Shown here: positions 13,401 through 25,400 of the stretch, one piece after another
Layout: each line of letters starts with the position of its first letter
Numbering within the stretch: the stretch's first letter is position 1
From: Branchiostoma floridae
Lineage: Eukaryota > Chordata > Leptocardii > Amphioxiformes > Branchiostomatidae
Assembly (NCBI RefSeq): GCF_000003815.2
Contig: NC_049993.1
Location: 3,331,253-3,383,785 of the forward strand
Direction: 5' to 3'
Length of the DNA: 52,533 nucleotides
Program-made: the position numbers and the translations under genes
Notes under the pieces: generated by a model
Told to the model about the DNA's origin: nothing
Database searches by the model: none
Seen by the model: the letters and a program-made list of their open reading frames with translations, nothing else

Positions 13401-16400
13401 GTAGACGAATGTGGCTCTGCTCCGTGTCAAAATGGCGGAACTTGCGAAGACAGGGTAAACGGTTACACCTGTACTTGTGCTCCTGGATATGAAGGAGATG
13501 ATTGTGAAACAGGTAGGTTTACCATTATGGCTGTCTTATTGTACACCGTAATTTGTCCACGGCGTTACTTGGAATGAAGCTTTAAATGTCATGATAATCA
13601 ATTTTATCTCGGGTTTAAAATATATTTCATATTCGAAGTATATAATAAAATCAATACAACATAAATACATTCATTTATGTTGATGGCACCTCAGAAGTTC
13701 GGATGCTTTTGATTTTTATGGTCAGTCCTTTGAAAAAGGATGAAGCTTCTGAATAATCTCTTGGAGGAGTTAATAATCATTTTGTGCTGGAAAATGTGAA
13801 TCGAGCTACGTCAATGAAAACACGTACACGAGACCGCAGAGCATTTGACTTACAATGTGTTGAAAATCATTGCGAGATTGTTTTAACGAGCCTCTTTTTC
13901 TATCATTGCAGATATAGACGAATGTGTCTCTGCTCCGTGTCAAAATGGCGGAACCTGCTTGGACGAAGTCAATGGCTACACATGTACATGTGCTCCTGGT
14001 TACATTGGAGATGATTGTGAAACGGGCAAGTTTTTGAATTTTAAATGTATTATCACACACCTAAAGTGCTACACTGCAATATTAAGTTTAAAACGGAGTA
14101 GCAAAGAAAATTTATATGGAAAAATGTCCTTAATGTTAAATTAACTAACTAAAACGACAGCAAAATCACTCCTTTCCAAACTTTGACTTGTATAATACTG
14201 TGTAACACTTGTTCTTTTAATCTTATTTTGGAGAGCACTAACAGGGACGCAGCAAGTGTTCAGTCTTTTTTTCTTTGACAAAGTTTTGAAAGCTATGAAA
14301 GCTACAAAAATGGAATCAGACCTTTTAAGCAATCGAGGTTAGAAATGTTCGATGATTTTTAAAGAACATCTAGTATATTATTGCAGATGTAGACGAATGT
14401 GGCTCTTCCCCGTGTCAAAATGGCGGAACTTGCGAAGACAGAGTGAACGGTTATACCTGTACTTGTGCTCCTGGTTACGATGGAGATGATTGTGAAACGG
14501 GCAAGTTTTCTCATTACCTTTTTGTCGTACATGTCGTACAAGATTGGCAGAAACAACATTTTCTTACCCACAGAAAAATAGCAACTAACTACCATCTATT
14601 ATTGTTATTTGACGGCATTATCAAAGAAAGTTTCGCCGCCATATTTCTTTATCAATTAAACAATGAATTGACATCGTAAACTCTGTTAGGAGTCTCACTT
14701 TTTGGAACAATTCATCCTGAAAATCATAATGCCATGGCTAAGGTTTTTTCACAAAACTATATTATGTTGTTACAGACATAGACGAATGTGTCTCTGCTCC
14801 GTGTCAAAATGGTGGAATTTGCGAAGACAGAGTGAACGGCTACACCTGTACTTGTGCTCCTGGATATGTTGGAGACAACTGTGAAACCGGCAAGTTTTCT
14901 CATTAGCTTTCTTTGTCGAACATTCGACATTTTTAAAGACAACCTTAAAAGATTAAAGCTTGTTTAAAACTATGTAACTTTTCCTTCAACTACAAAATTC
15001 TCTTGAAAATCAATATTGGTATGAATATTTCCTACCCACAGTAAAAGAGCAATTAACTACCATCTTCTATTGATATTTAACGAATTTGTTAAGGAAATTT
15101 TCACTCATACAAGTAACCGGCCGTTTATCTTTAACAATTGAACAATAATTTCACATCGTAAAATCTTTTAGGAATACAATGTGCTTAAGTTTTCTCACTT
15201 TTTGGAACATTTCATCTTTAGAATAACAAGGTCATGGCTTAAGTTTGAAAAAAAAAACAATTTATATGTTGTTACAGACATAGACGAATGTGGCTCTGCT
15301 CCGTGTCAAAATGGCGGAACTTGCGAAGACAGAGTGAACGGCTACACCTGTACCTGTGTTCCTGGTTATGATGGAGATGATTGTGAAACGGGTAAGTTAG
15401 CCAATTATTAAAGTATTCTTGTACACTTTAAAATCTAGACGGCATTATGACGTTTAAAATAAATTTCCATCTAATACTACATGAACAACATTTTGTTTAA
15501 CAAAAAAAAAGGTTTATGTAAATCAAAACCTACAGGAGCAGGACAAATTCCTTTGCAATAATACGATTTTTATATTTTCTCACTATTAACTTTCAATGGC
15601 GTTACACAAATACATGATAAGCCTCATTTCTATTGTTGCAGACATAGACGAATGTGCCTCTGCTCCGTGTCAAAATGGCGGAACTTGTGCGGACGAAGTC
15701 AACGGCTACACCTGTACTTGTGCTCCTGGATATGAAGGAGATCATTGTCAAACAGGCAAGACTTTTCCTTGAAAAATAATGTGATTATAAATTGGCTGAA
15801 ATAACAGTTTCATTCCCGCAATGCAATAGCAGCTTGATACCATGTGCTCTTGATTTTCAACAACATTTATGAAAAAAAAAATTCTGAAAATATCCGAACG
15901 TTTCTCAATGTTAATCCTATCTAGACCAGGGAGGGGGTGCTAAAAGTGCTTGCGCTAACTTTGACGCCATATAACTAGCGAACGACATGTGCTAGGACTA
16001 CAAAACTTGGTGACTTTTCCTAGAATATTGTTGGCAACAATTCTGCGAAAAAAAATTTTGTTTGTGATTTTTCGTATTGCCATGGCAATGGGTTTCTGAC
16101 AGGCATATTTTCCCAAATTCACTAATTTCAGTTTGAATTATGGGATTTCATAGTTTTATTGCTAGATCAAACTTGTTGATTTATATCATTAACATCCTGC
16201 GTAATTTTAAGTTACATTTCTAATTAGATATTCATAATTTATGCTAATTTGATGACGTCATGGGTCACAATCCAAGATGGCGGACAATGTCATTTTCAAC
16301 GATAAATACATGTTATTTTTAGTCAAATACCGTCAAAATCTTTCATTTTGTTACAAAACACAATCACTTGATCATTTTTAGTCCATTTCTATTCGGTTTG

Positions 16401-19400
16401 GGGGTTATATGTGGAAAAAGTCGTATTTTAGAAAATTCAAGCTTGTCGATCCAAGATGGCGGACAAATGACGTCATTTTATGACGTCATATAGACGTCAG
16501 TGTCGTCGTCATTGGCAACAAAAGACTTGGCAGACTTAGACATCAATAAGATAACCTTTATAGTCATCGTTTTGTTCAATTCATTTAAGTATAGCGGAAA
16601 TTTCATATTTTGACGATTTTAGCCCAAAATATGACATTATGACGTCATAATTACGTCATATTACGTTGTAACGATACCAAAATTACAGAAAATATAAAAC
16701 TTCACTAATACATTATCCCACCTAATTTGGTGATCGTAACCCAAGCTGTTTTGAAATTACGAAGGGTGGGTCAAAAGAGCCCCCCCTGGTCCCAGGAATC
16801 CCGAAAAAGCCTGGTCTAGATAGGGTTAACAAGTAAAGAATAATTTAACATCACATAATTTGTTGGGAATAGCATCTGCCTAAACTGTCTCATTTTTCAG
16901 TAAAATTAATGCTGAAAATAATGATATCCTGGATACGGTTTTGACAAAACGATGTGTATGCTGTTACAGACATAGACGAATGTGCCTCTGCTCCGTGTCA
17001 AAATGGTGCAACTTGCGAAGAAAGGGTGAACGGCTACACCTGTACTTGTGCTCCTGGCTACGAAGGAGATGACTGTGAAACAGGCAAGTTTTACATGGCT
17101 GCCCTATTGTACACCGTCATTTGTTCACGGCGTTACTTACGAGTAGATTGGCATATACTGATATGGCTTAAAATGTCATGATAATTAACTTCATCCCGCG
17201 TTTAAAATATATTTCATATTTGAAGTATATGATAAGATCAATTAAACGTAAATATATCCATTTATGTTGATGGCACTTGGGAGGTTCTAGTACTTTTGAT
17301 ATTTGATGGTAAAACCCTTGACAAAGAAGGAAGCTTCAGAATAATCTCTTGGAGAAGTGAATAATCAACTTCAGATGTAAAGCGAGCTACTTCAATAAAA
17401 AGACGTACACTAGACCGCAGAGCATTTGACTTATAATGTGTTAAATGATCATGGGGAGATTTTTTAAGATACTCATTTCTATCATTGCAGACATAGACGA
17501 ATGTGCCTCTGCTCCGTGTCAAAATGGCGGAAGTTGTGTTTGACACCTTTTTGTGGTGATAACAATTCAGTTTTGACGACGATTTCTATGAAAACACACA
17601 ACAAAAAAATCTTTTAGACAAGTTTGTGCAGGAAATTTCAAAAGAATGAACTCAGGTTCATTGGATTTTTGGTGAAACAACAGACTTTCCACATGTTGAA
17701 TTGTCCATACAAGAACAAAATCACAGTAATATAGCAAACAAATGTGAAAAATACATTGTTAGAACCAAAAATAGTGATTTTCGGCTAAACTGCCTGTCAA
17801 CAATCGGTTGCCATGGCAACAAAAAATGGAAAATTTGTCAAATTTCGCAACATTGTTGCCAACAATATTTTAAGAAAACTCACCAAATTTGGTAGCTCTA
17901 GCGTAAGCCGTTCTGGCGTTATAAGGCATAAAAGTTAGCGCAGGCCTCAAAAGCCCCCCCCCCCCGTCTGAATAGGGTTAATGTATTATCATACACTTAA
18001 AAGTCAGCAGCATTATCAAGTTTGAAACAAATTTCTATGTAATAATATATAAACAAAATTTCGTCAATAACTTCAGGAGCGGAACAGATTCCATTGCAAT
18101 AATCAGATTTTTATATTTTCTTACTATTAACTTCCAAAGGTGTTGCAAAAAATACATAACGAGCCTCATTTCTATCGGTGCAGACATAGACGAATGTTCC
18201 TCCAATCCGTGTCTAAATGGTGGAACTTGTGAGGACGACGTCAACGGCTACACCTGTACTTGTGCTCCTGGTTATGATGGAGATGACTGTGAAACGGGCA
18301 AGTTTTGCAATTATAACTCACCCATTTTACATAGAAATTCATTAATGGCATTATTTCGAGAGAAGGGGTATTCTTAAATTCTCTATTTTAATTGTTTAGT
18401 TTGAAGTAAAAAAAAATGTCTTTAAAATTTAAAGTAAAAAAAAAAACATTTGTCACAACACCTTTTTGCGGTGATAACACTTTTCATTGTTGACGAAGAT
18501 TCCTATGAAAACACAAGACATTTTGAAAAAAAAATAGATTACACAAGTAAATATTTGTGCCGGAAATTTCAAAAGAGTAAACTTAGGTACACTGGAATTT
18601 TGGTGAAACAACAGACTTTCCGCATGTTGAATTGCCATTTCAAGAGTGTTTAACGAGACTCTTTTCTATCGTTTCAGACGTAGACGAATGTGCCTCCAAC
18701 CCGTGTCAAAATGGCGGAACTTGCGAAGACAGGGTGAACGGCTACACCTGCACTTGTTCTCCTGGTTATGATGGAGATGATTGTGAAACGGGTAAGTTTT
18801 CCAATTATTAATTTACTCTTGTACAATTAAAAATCTAGACGGCATTATTAAGTTTAAAACAAATTCTTTTATGTCAGTCAAAACCTACTGGAGCAGGACA
18901 AATTCCTTAGCAATAATCAGATTTTTACATTTTCCTACAATTAAATTCCAAAGGTGTTGCAAAAAATACACAATGAACCTCATTTTATCGGTGCAGACGT
19001 AGATGAATGTTCCTCAAATCCGTGTGAAAATGGCGGAACTTGTGCGGACGAAGTCAACGGATACACCTGTACTTGTGCTCCTGGTTATGAAGGAGATCAT
19101 TGTCAAACAGGCAAGACTTTTCCTTGAAAAATAATGTGTTGATAAATTGGCTGAAATAACAATTTCATTCCCGCAGTGCAATAGTAGCTTGATACCATGT
19201 ACTACTGATATTCGACATTATAAAAAAAGATTCCCCCAAGTATCCGACCGTTTCTCTTTAACAAGTTAACGATAGATGGGAATAATACCTTCTTAAGCTG
19301 CCACATTTTTCGGTAAAATCTGTGCTGAAAATAATGGTATTCTGGCTAAGGATTTGACAAAACAATTTGATTGTCGTTGCAGATACAGACGAATGTGCCT

Positions 19401-22400
19401 CTGCTCCGTGTCAAAATGGCGCAACTTGCGAAGACAGAGTGAACGGTTATACCTGTACCTGTGCTCCTGGTTATGATGGAGATGATTGTGAAATGGGCAA
19501 GTTTTCAATAATGTCTATCTTATTGTGTATCGTGTTCTGTTTACGTCGTTAATTTGATTGAAAGAAAGCTTTAGATGTACTATATCGATAGATTTTGTCT
19601 GAAGTTTAAAATTCCTTTGAGATTAGTATAGTATAGATAGATGAAAATCTTGATACGGCGTAAATATCTTCATTTGTGTTGATAACACTTGTTCTGTTAC
19701 TTTTGATTTTTAATGGTGATTCCTATGAAAACGAAATTTAGTTTCAGAAGAATGTCTTGGACAAAGTAAATAATTATTTTGTGATGGAAAAAAATCAGAA
19801 GTAAACCATGTTACAATTTAATGAAATCACTTTCACTAGACCACAGTGCATTTGACTTGCAATGTCTTGAATGATCATGACTAGATCTTTTTAAAGAGCT
19901 TATTTTCTATCGTTGCAGACATAGACGAATGTGCCTCTAATCCGTGTCAAAATGGTGGAACTTGCGCGGACCAAGTCAACGGCTACACCTGTACATGTGC
20001 TCCTGGTTATGATGGAGATGATTGTAAAATGGGCAAGTTTGCTATTATTTCTATCTTATTTTGTACCGTTTTCTGTTTACGTCGTTACCTTGATTGAAAG
20101 AAAGCTTCAGATTTACTACATTGATTTTATCTGAAGTTTAAAATTTCTTTGAAATTTCAAGTATATAAAATGACAATGTTAATACAACGTAAATATCTTC
20201 ATTTGAGTTGATAAAACAAAGTTCTGTTACTTTTATAGTTTTCATTTTTAATGCTGATTCCTATGAAAACGGAAGACGTTTCAGAAGAACCTCTTAGAAA
20301 AGTAAAGAATAATTTTGTGCGTGAAAATTCAGATTACATTATTGAAATGACGTACACTCTCTTTTTGTGCAGAGTAATTGACTTTCTTTATGTTGAGAAT
20401 GGTGGCGAGTTTGTGTTTTTTTTCAACGAGCCTCTTTTCTATCGTTACAGATGTAGACGAATGTGCATCTGCTCCGTGTCAAAATGGCGCGACTTGCGCC
20501 GACGAAGTCAACGGGTACACCTGTACTTGTGCTCCTGGCTATGAGGGAGATGATTGTGAAATGGGCAAGTTTTTTTATTACCTTTTTTTACGTTGTTAAT
20601 ACTTCATGTATACTTCAGGTCTGTTACTTTCAGTTTTCGACATAGATTCCATTGGAAAAGCATGACGTTTCAGAATTTCTTGATCAATTTAATCTATACA
20701 TACGAGCGAGACGCATGATTGGGGGTATAATCATTTTTTCAATGGTAAACAATAAAAATGACAGATAATTTTTTCTCCACAGGAGAAGAGTTACATACAT
20801 TGGTGGTTGTACAGTATATACATTGATAGTTATTTGTTTACGGTGGTTGTTACAGAGTTCTTGTTACGGTTGTGGGTGGGCGGGGTTTCTCGTCCGCACG
20901 CGTGTAAGGCGGTCCGGGAATGAGGCCCCGGACTAACGCGCCTGCCTGGAACGAATTAGCTGACCCTGGCGGGTCCGTGTGTGGTCGACTCCTTGGATCA
21001 AAACATAAATAAACATAGTTTATTTTAACCGTAAATGAGTATTGTGTACCGAAAAATTGAGAAGCAAATACAGCTGCATAAACGGAATCCCTTATATAAG
21101 TTTTTCGTAAAGAAATTGACATTTAATAATATTTAATAACTCGCCTCTGTTGTATCGTTTCAGACATAGACGAATGTGGCTCCAATCCGTGTCAGAATGG
21201 GGGAATTTGTGAAGACAGAGTGAACGGTTACACCTGTACTTGTGCCGCTGGTTATGATGGAGATGACTGTGAAACGAGTAAGTTTTTAATCATTAATGTC
21301 TTCTACACCTGGATTTGTTAATTGTGCTATCTACATTAAAACATGTTTTGAACTTTAGAAGAATGCTAACGCTTTATCTCCAACACTGTACGTAAACTAT
21401 AGGGACTTACCACTCTAAAGTTTCGGACGAACTTCCTCACAGAATGATCCTTATCTCCAGCATGCTAGCAGCGACGCCAGGAACACACCACTTTTGCAGC
21501 AGGGGCTTTCTGATACTCATGACCCCCTCGTGCAAAAGTTGTGCGTTTCTGACTTCACTGCAAGAGATAGAAGCGTCGTTCTGTTGAGTGGCCTTTTAAG
21601 GTCTTGTTATGCCGTAACTATTAAGAAAAATGCTTTTAGAATGTCGAATATAATTGCAAGAGTTGTTGACAGACTGTTCTGTATCTCGTCACAGACGTAG
21701 ACGAATGTGCCTCTGCTCCATGTCAAAATGGTGGAAATTGCTTGGACCAAGTCAACGGCTATACCTGCACTTGTCCAGCTGGCTATTATGGAGTTCATTG
21801 TGAAACAGGCAAGTTTTCCAATCATAGAGTTCTTCTGTTACTGGAAATATTTTAAGACCTTGTTTATAATACATCAAGTTAATTTACATGTTCCTGAAAC
21901 CTTACAAAATACATTTAAAAGTGCTAGTAATTATACCTACATGGCCAGAATTCATTCCTTTCCAATTTTCATTGATCTATTCCATTACCATACTTAATTT
22001 TCGCCCGATTTCGAAAGAAAAAACTCATTGCTATGTAGAATATTATTGTCAAAGGAGAACGTTTTCTAATTATGTTGTTTAAGGAGAGTAGATATATTTC
22101 CAGTCTTTATAGATTAGAAACACAATATTCCGATAGAAATATAGATACCCTCAAATCATTTATTGTCACAAATCAATAATTTTACCAAAGAATTGATTTC
22201 AACATAACAACCCTCAAACATCGTCGATGCATAGTTTGACGCATAGGATCGGATGCTTTTTAAAATCTTAAACTTATTTCATTTCAATTCAAAACTATCC
22301 CGCCTGGTGCATTGCTATACATGTAATTATGTTTTGATGTTTCTTAAAGTAGAAATTATTCCTTAATAGGCAGGGCAGTCTGCAGAGCATGGGGTGATCC

Positions 22401-25400
22401 TCACTACTACCCGTTTGACGGAGGAGCTCACCACTTCCAAGGACCGTGCAGGTACATCCTAGCTAAGGACTGCGGCAACAGCAGCGACTTTACCGTGGCG
22501 GCACAGAACGTACCGATCTGGCCGGGTGCGGGTATTTCTGTCGTGCGTGAAGTATACGTGGAGGCACACGGCTTCGTGGTAGGAATTCAGCAAGGACGGA
22601 TTGTCACTGTGAGTAACAATACCAATTATTTGCGATTATAAGCTAATTATCATACCAGCACCAACCCTTACTTCACAAAAAATACATCTTTGTGAAAGCT
22701 TGCGCCATTGTCGTTACTACAAGCTGGCCTGAATTGCAGCTAATTAAATCAATGTCATGAATACTGACAGACATTGTTGTAAGATGCATTCTGAGAATAT
22801 CTGACACATTATATTCCGACAATATATTTTATGATGGTATGAAATTATGTATTGATTTGATATTATTTGTACCAATGACAACGATGCCAAATACTACAAG
22901 TACACTAAATGTCACTAAGACCCCTTTACAAACGAAGAATTTAGCTCGGCCGACTTGTCGGTTAACTCTAAGTTGGCATTTTCGGCCAGAATGTGACGGG
23001 CAGTTTTTTTTTTGCTATTATGAGGGTCTGGAGCAATTTCTAGCAGCTCGGCCGGCGTTTGCAAGACACTTGCAGCTGCGCTTAATTTCGGCCTCGGCGG
23101 CAAGTGTTGAGCTCGGAGAGCTCTTTAATGGGTTGTCTGTACCTCATCTAGAGCTTGTCCGAGCGCCATACTTGCTCGGGTTTCTTATTAAAACAGGACG
23201 CTATTCCGTCTGACTTTTGACAAGTTGGGCTTGCTTCGGACGAGCGTCTTGTTGGTGTCACTGAGAGCTTTGCAGAGATCCGACAAAATTTTAATTGTCA
23301 CCTAATCAATTTTACACCTGTGTTGAATCCGTGATATGATAATACAGATGATGATGCTAAATCTTTAAACGTTGTAAGTCATCTTTAGTGACATGCATGA
23401 TTCTTTCGTGAACAAGGTCGGTGGAGTGCCACACACTCTTCCCCTCAGCCTGGCAGGTGGTACGGTTGAAGTCAGTCTGAGCGGACGGTTTGTCCGGGTT
23501 CTCTTGTCAAACTTCAGCGTAGAAGTCGTCTACGATGGTTCTCACGAAGTCAAGGTAACCTAAACTAAATAATGTTATAACTTGATATACAGAATGATGT
23601 ATTACCATCAGAATCGAAGGTAGCAAATAACGCAGTGCAACCGTATATGTAACATTTACTAAACATCCAGACGTTGTCATTGTAGATTCAATTGCTACTA
23701 GCCTATTTTACCTAAAAAAAAGTAAAAAAAAAAACTTAAATGAAATATAAAATTAACTTCTTCCAACCCATTGAAGGTGGTGGTTCCGGCCGACTACTGG
23801 GGACGGATGTGTGGTCTGTGTGGAAACTATAACGGAGACACGAGTGACGACTACATGACACCAGACGGAACCATTGTTGGAGACTGGAACACCTTCGGAA
23901 ACAGTTGGCTCACCGACTCTGCGACGTACGTTCTCTTGATAGTAATTAATGAGCTAATATGACTTGACAGACTGATTAAACAAACGATTATGGCAGCGCC
24001 CAAAAATTTGCAAAACCTCTTGCGAGGTGAACTCTAGGTCTGCTATTATATCGTAGAAACATGTTTTTTAAAATGCAATTTTCTATTCATTATACATTTG
24101 TTTCCGTCAGTTGTCCAGGAGGTCAGCAACCACCCCCACCTCCCCCTTGTAACGACGCCGTCCAAGCAGCTGCCGAGTCGGCTGATAATTGTGGGCTCCT
24201 TAAAAATCCTGTTGGCCCGTTTGGTGTCTGTATTGGCACCGTGGATCCTGAACCTTTCTTCACCAGCTGCGTGTTTGACATGTGTGCATGGAACGGAAAC
24301 ACCATAGGACTTTGTCAGAATCTGGAGGCGTACGTCGAAGCCTGCCAGACAGCCGGTGTGGTGCCGTTTTCTTGGCGGACAGAAGAGCGATGTCGTAAGT
24401 TGTCTGTGACATTGTTGAATGTTTGGACATTGTTCTAAGCAGTACACAAATTTACAACATATTTCTGTTTTTTACTTTGTCTGCCTTCCTACTACACTTT
24501 TAACGCACCGTTCTTGTCTGTTGCTTTCCACTTTTTCAGTTCCTTTTCAAATTGAATGCAAATGTCTTGTCCTATCGGTCTTACTTGTCATCTTGTGAGG
24601 ACATATTTTCAATGAATATTCTAATACATTGCTTGGGTGCACCAACAGTGATTTTTTTCTCGATTCTGATTCTCAAAGAAACGAAGATTAGCACGTCGTA
24701 TAACAACAGATGGCAAGTTTAGCACCTGTTTGTGATGCATTGTATCTTACATTCTTAAATCATTCTCTAAACCAAATTTATTCTTGTTCTTAACAGCCGA
24801 AGTCTGCCCACCGAACAGCGTGTTCTCTACATGCGCTAGCTCCTGTCCTGCGACGTGCGTTAACCCCAACTCAGAAGAGCAATGCCTACTCGGCTGTGGA
24901 GAAGGCTGTAAATGTAACCCTGGCTTCCTCCTTAGTGGACAAGAGTGTGTTCCTGAAGAGCAGTGTGGCTGCACCGACGATGAAGGGCGTTACTATATGG
25001 TTAGTATGCTTCAATTCAGAGCATAGCCTAAGTATTACCAAATGAGTAAGATGTATACCTTTTTAATTACTAGTCGGCCTAAATACGTCATCAGCACCCA
25101 TAGTGTCATATTTTACAGTGATACATGAAATTCTATGTGTATATTACACGTATGTTTCAATGTGCCAATGTCATTTAGCTTGGAGAACGCTGGAGAGAAG
25201 ACGGACAGAATTGTATTTGCGACGAGGGAAATGTCATCACATGTGCTGGTGAGCACAATATTCTTTTATCTTCAGAGAAGTGGATGCTAGAGGCAATCCT
25301 CTACTTTAAAGGAGGGTATCAGGTTGCCGAAGCCTCGCCCTTTGCGTTTACCCGTACCTACACTGTATAGTGTATACGTTACATCTTCCAAAATAAACCA

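Noticed and set aside
20860-21000. GC-rich insert as a tRNA-derived SINE or tRNA
   Set aside because: A possible B-box-like word (GGTCGACTCC) is present but the A-box spacing is too short and no cloverleaf could be drawn.
22839-23213. 124-residue open frame inside the VWD intron
   Set aside because: Lies in a GC-rich insert without a recognisable domain; it interrupts no exon and has no splice continuity.
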